Assembly (NCBI GenBank): GCA_020849155.1
Contig: JADLGU010000073.1
Coordinates: 1-7,199, forward strand
Reading direction: 5' to 3'
From: Rhodocyclaceae bacterium
Lineage (GTDB): Bacteria; Pseudomonadota; Gammaproteobacteria; Burkholderiales; Rhodocyclaceae
Length of the DNA stretch: 7,199 nt
Shown here: positions 4,853 to 7,199 of the stretch, in pieces
How the letters are laid out: the number at the start of each line of letters is the position of its first letter
How positions within the stretch are numbered: the stretch's first letter is position 1
The notes under the pieces: model-generated
Databases searched by the model: none
What the model was told of the DNA's origin: nothing
What the model saw: the letters and a program-made list of their open reading frames with translations, nothing else
Translations under genes and position numbers: made by a program

Positions 4853-5532
4853 GCGATCGTCAGCTCCAGCCGACCCACGCCCTCGATCTCCCCCTCCAGC
4901 AGGTCGCCGCGCTGCACCGGGCCGACGCCGGCCGGGGTGCCGGTGAAGATCAGGTCGCCCGGCAGCAGCGTCACGTAGCCGGACAGGTTGGCGATGATCT
5001 CGGCCACCGGCCAGATCATGTCCGCCAGGTCGCCGTGCTGGCGAGACCGACTTTTCACTTTCAGGTCGATTGCGCCGCGCCGCGGGTGGCCGCAGCGCGC
5101 CGCCGGCACGATCGGCGAGACCGGCGCCGACTGGTCGAAGGCCTTGCCCATCTCCCATGAGCGGCCCTTGGCCTTCAGCTCGGCCTGCAGGTCGCGCCGG
5201 GTCATGTCGAGGCCGACGGCGTAGCCGAAGACGCAGTCGAGCGCCGCCCCGGCGGGAATGTCGCGGCCGCCGCGGGCCAGCGCCACCACCAGCTCGATCT
5301 CGTGCTGCAGGTCGGCCGTGCGCGGCGGATAGTCCATGCGTTCGCCGACCAGGATGGCCTCGGCCGGCTTCATGAAGAAGAACGGCGGCTCGCGCTCCGG
5401 ATTGCCGCCCAACTCGCGGGCATGTTCGGCATAGTTGCGGCCGACGCAGTAGATGCGCCGCACCGGGAATCGCGACTCGCTGCCGGCGACCGGCACCGAG
5501 GGCTGGGGCCAGGGGGGGATGACCATGTTCAA
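4849..5532 (-). CDS. Fumarylacetoacetate hydrolase (FAH) family protein, fumarylpyruvate hydrolase-like
   Basis: The protein (227 residues) matches the FAH catalytic fold: 'RRIYCVGRNYAEHARELG' (25-42), 'FFFMKP' (51-56), the metal-binding HEIELV (77-82, Glu78 and Glu80) with Asp109 in 'GLDMTRRDLQ', 'WEMGKAFDQSAPVSPIV' (126-142; Lys130), and 'PGDLIFTGTPAGVG' (191-204). The family cleaves C-C bonds of beta-diketo acids or acts as isomerase or decarboxylase in aromatic ring-cleavage pathways. This short form, with its YCVGRNY start, most resembles fumarylpyruvate hydrolase of the gentisate pathway (NagK-like), but no gentisate gene is in view. I chose the TTG at 5532 because AAGGAG lies eight bases upstream; an in-frame ATG at 5526 is possible but would have 14-base spacing. 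Around residues 158-164 (KVKSRSR) the usual Asn-Gly turn is missing. The gene diverges from a MarR gene, which may control it. Confidence 0.85.
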   Translation of the reverse strand: MNMVIPPWPQPSVPVAGSESRFPVRRIYCVGRNYAEHARELGGNPEREPPFFFMKPAEAILVGERMDYPPRTADLQHEIELVVALARGGRDIPAGAALDCVFGYAVGLDMTRRDLQAELKAKGRSWEMGKAFDQSAPVSPIVPAARCGHPRRGAIDLKVKSRSRQHGDLADMIWPVAEIIANLSGYVTLLPGDLIFTGTPAGVGPVQRGDLLEGEIEGVGRLELTIA

Positions 5533-5588
5533 GGCTGGGGCTCCTTAGCGGTTAGAATACGCTTTGCTTCCATCATAGTGCACCCGAC
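5533..5588. promoter_or_regulatory. Compact divergent promoter region between the hydrolase and MarR genes
   Basis: Within 56 bases, a plus-strand TAGAAT (5553-5558, five of six to the -10 consensus) overlaps a minus-strand TATTCT (5559-5554, four of six). No convincing -35 box precedes either. A weak inverted repeat, AGCG-N9-CGCT (5547-5563), encloses both and could be bound by the MarR protein; GTGCAC at 5578-5583 is a second short palindrome. The hydrolase ribosome site AAGGAG is at 5541-5546. Confidence 0.3.
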
Positions 5589-6077
5589 ATGAGCGCTAAA
5601 ACCAAGGCGGCCGCCCAGGAGCTCAAGCTCGACCTGCTGCCCGGCCTGATCGGCTACCAGCTGCGCCTGGCCCAGCTGGCGGTGTTCGGCGACTTCGCCG
5701 CCGAACTGAAAGAGTACGACCTCTCGCCCGGCCGCTTCGGCGTGCTGGTGCTGATCGCCGCCAACCCGGGCATGACCCAGAGCCTGCTCGCCGCCGCCAC
5801 CCAGCTCGACCGCTCGACCATGGTGGCGGTGATCGACCAGCTGGAGAAGCGCGGCCTGGTCGAGCGGCGCGACTCGCCCACCGACCGCCGCTCCAACGCC
5901 CTGGTGCTCACCGCCGAGGGCGAGAAGCTGCTCAAGCAGCTCAAGCGCCGCGTCAAGCACCACGAGGCGCGCATCGCCGCCGCCATGACGCCGGCCGAGA
6001 CGGAGGCGCTGGTGGCCCTGCTCACCCGCATCCGCACGCGGCTTCAATCACCGGCGGAGCGGACCAGGAAGAAGTAG
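5589..6077 (+). CDS. MarR-family transcriptional regulator
   Basis: This 162-residue protein has the usual MarR length and layout: an N-terminal dimerisation helix ('LLPGLIGYQLRLAQLAVFGDFAAEL', 16-40), a winged helix with helix two around 'MTQSLLAAATQL' (62-73), recognition helix 'DRSTMVAVIDQLEKRGLVER' (74-93), and the wing 'DSPTDRRSNALVLT' (95-108) with the conserved Asp-Arg-Arg. A C-terminal helix and a basic tail follow. MarR dimers usually repress neighbouring genes until a phenolic or CoA-thioester ligand binds; those linked to hydroxycinnamate breakdown (CouR, FerR/FerC types) are the nearest idea here, but the target is inferred from position only. The best candidate is the divergent hydrolase gene. 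The ATG at 5589 lacks a clear Shine-Dalgarno. The 3' end overlaps the convergent transporter gene by 34 bases. Confidence 0.9.
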   Translation: MSAKTKAAAQELKLDLLPGLIGYQLRLAQLAVFGDFAAELKEYDLSPGRFGVLVLIAANPGMTQSLLAAATQLDRSTMVAVIDQLEKRGLVERRDSPTDRRSNALVLTAEGEKLLKQLKRRVKHHEARIAAAMTPAETEALVALLTRIRTRLQSPAERTRKK

Positions 6078-7199
6078 CTCGCCAGGACGGCCCAGCCGCA
6101 CAGCGCGATCGCCGCCGTCATCGGCACGGCGCTCTGGTCGTAGGCATGGCCGACGGCGATGCCCGCCGCCGCCGCCAGCGACATCTGCACGAAGCCCATC
6201 AGCGCCGAGGCCGCGCCGGCCATCTTCGGGTAGGGCGCCAGCGCCCCGCCGATCGCGTTCGGCATCACCAGCCCGGTGGCCACCATGTAGAAGAACATCG
6301 GCAGCAGGACCGCCCAGACACTCGAAACCCCGGCCAGCGCCAGCGCCGCCATCAGGCTGCCGGCGGCCACGCCCAGCAGCGCCCCCATCATGACCATGCG
6401 GCGGGTGCCCAGGCGCAGGGTGTGGCGGCCGGTGAGCAGCGTGCCGACGATATAGCCGGTGACCACCAGGCCGAAGCTGGCGCCGAACCACTGCGGGCTC
6501 AGGCCGTGGATGCCGATCAGCACGAAGGACGAGCCGGAGATGAAGGAGAACAGCGCGGCATAGCCGAAGGCGGCGCAGAGCAGATAGCCGAGGTAGGCGC
6601 GGCCGGCGATCAGCTCGCGGAAGTTGCCGAGCATGCGGCGCGGCCGGGTCGCCAGCGGATCCAGGTGGGCATTGCTCTCGCCCAGCAGGCGGAACACCAC
6701 CGCCGCCTGCACCGCCGAGAACAGCGCCAGCGCGGCGAAATTGGCGCGCCAGCCGAACCACACCGTCAGCCAGCTGCCGATGAAGGGCCCGATCATCGGC
6801 GCGATGGCCATGGCGCCGCTGATGTAGGCCAGCACCCGCGCCGCCTGCAGCGGGCCGTACACATCGCGGACGATGGCGCGGCCGAGCACCGGCCCGGCGC
6901 AGGCGCCGAGCGCCTGGAAGAAGCGGGCGGCGATCAGGGCATCGATGCCGGTCGCCAGCATGCAGGCCAGCGACGAGGCCAGGTAGAGCAGCAGGCCGAA
7001 CAGCATCGCCGGCCGGCGCCCATAGCGGTCGGAGAACGGGCCGTAGAAAAGCTGGGCCACGGCGAAGCCGAGCAGGAACACCGACAGCGTCAGCTGCACG
7101 CGGGCGACATCGGTGGCGAATTCGGCGGTCATGCCGGGCAGCGCCGGCAGGTACAGATCGGTCGACAAGGGCCCCAGCGCCACCAGCGTCGTCAGCAGC
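6044..7199 (-). CDS. Bcr/CflA-type multidrug MFS transporter, N-terminus beyond window
   Basis: The visible 384 residues start in frame at the window edge (LLTTLVALGPLSTDLYLPAL), which is the first membrane helix of Bcr/CflA proteins with their LSTDxYLPALP signature. A GTG at 7183 would cut that helix, so the true start lies outside the window. MFS motif A is seen as 'GPFSDRYGRRPAM' after the second helix, and motif C-like 'YISGAMAIAPMIGPFIGSWL' in helix five. Twelve membrane segments are expected, including the partial first one; the chain ends soon after the last helix (…FFLVRSAGD). The family are proton-driven inner-membrane exporters, e.g. of bicyclomycin or chloramphenicol-like drugs; the substrate cannot be told from sequence. 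The gene converges with the MarR gene and overlaps its 3' end, so co-regulation by that protein is not implied by the layout. Confidence 0.9.
   Translation of the reverse strand, partial: LLTTLVALGPLSTDLYLPALPGMTAEFATDVARVQLTLSVFLLGFAVAQLFYGPFSDRYGRRPAMLFGLLLYLASSLACMLATGIDALIAARFFQALGACAGPVLGRAIVRDVYGPLQAARVLAYISGAMAIAPMIGPFIGSWLTVWFGWRANFAALALFSAVQAAVVFRLLGESNAHLDPLATRPRRMLGNFRELIAGRAYLGYLLCAAFGYAALFSFISGSSFVLIGIHGLSPQWFGASFGLVVTGYIVGTLLTGRHTLRLGTRRMVMMGALLGVAAGSLMAALALAGVSSVWAVLLPMFFYMVATGLVMPNAIGGALAPYPKMAGAASALMGFVQMSLAAAAGIAVGHAYDQSAVPMTAAIALCGWAVLASYFFLVRSAGD

Noticed and set aside
6044..7183. GTG at 7183 as the transporter start
   Set aside because: The frame stays open to the window edge and the upstream codons (LLTTLVALG) are part of the first membrane helix, so the gene is simply cut by the window.

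Overview
This high-GC window (roughly two thirds G+C) has the codon use and gene content of a betaproteobacterium that degrades aromatic compounds, perhaps of the Rhodocyclales (Azoarcus/Thauera/Aromatoleum relatives). That placement is inferred from gene types only. No RNA gene, insertion sequence, CRISPR array or replication origin was seen.

Left block (1-3345, all minus strand; transcription runs right to left). A periplasmic branched-chain-amino-acid/aromatic-type ABC substrate-binding protein comes first, followed with a GTG/TGA overlap by a feruloyl-CoA synthase-type ligase. After an 85-base gap with a terminator-like hairpin comes the start of an enoyl-CoA hydratase or FadB/FadJ-like gene that runs off the window. 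The likely logic is capture of a phenylpropanoid (ferulate or p-coumarate type acid), CoA activation and side-chain hydration. The binding-protein gene carries a one-base frameshift near 2979-2981, so in this copy it is either broken or mis-sequenced.

Regulator (3477-4328, plus strand). A divergent TetR/AcrR protein has an unusual N-terminal extension that looks like a second, transposase-type helix-turn-helix. The 131-base gap between it and the binding-protein gene holds a perfect palindrome, CAAAC-ATAT-GTTTG, overlapping a consensus -35 box of the catabolic operon. This is a strong candidate operator and the most rewarding part of the window.

Middle block (4347-5532, minus strand). A fumarylacetoacetate-hydrolase-family enzyme (fumarylpyruvate hydrolase-like) is followed by an exported single-domain rhodanese. 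The gap between them is spanned exactly by a 24-codon open frame that overlaps the stop of one gene and the start of the other.

Right block. A MarR-family regulator (5589-6077, plus) diverges from the hydrolase across 56 bases. It converges on, and overlaps by 34 bases, a Bcr/CflA-type drug-resistance transporter (6044-7199, minus) whose N-terminus lies beyond the window.
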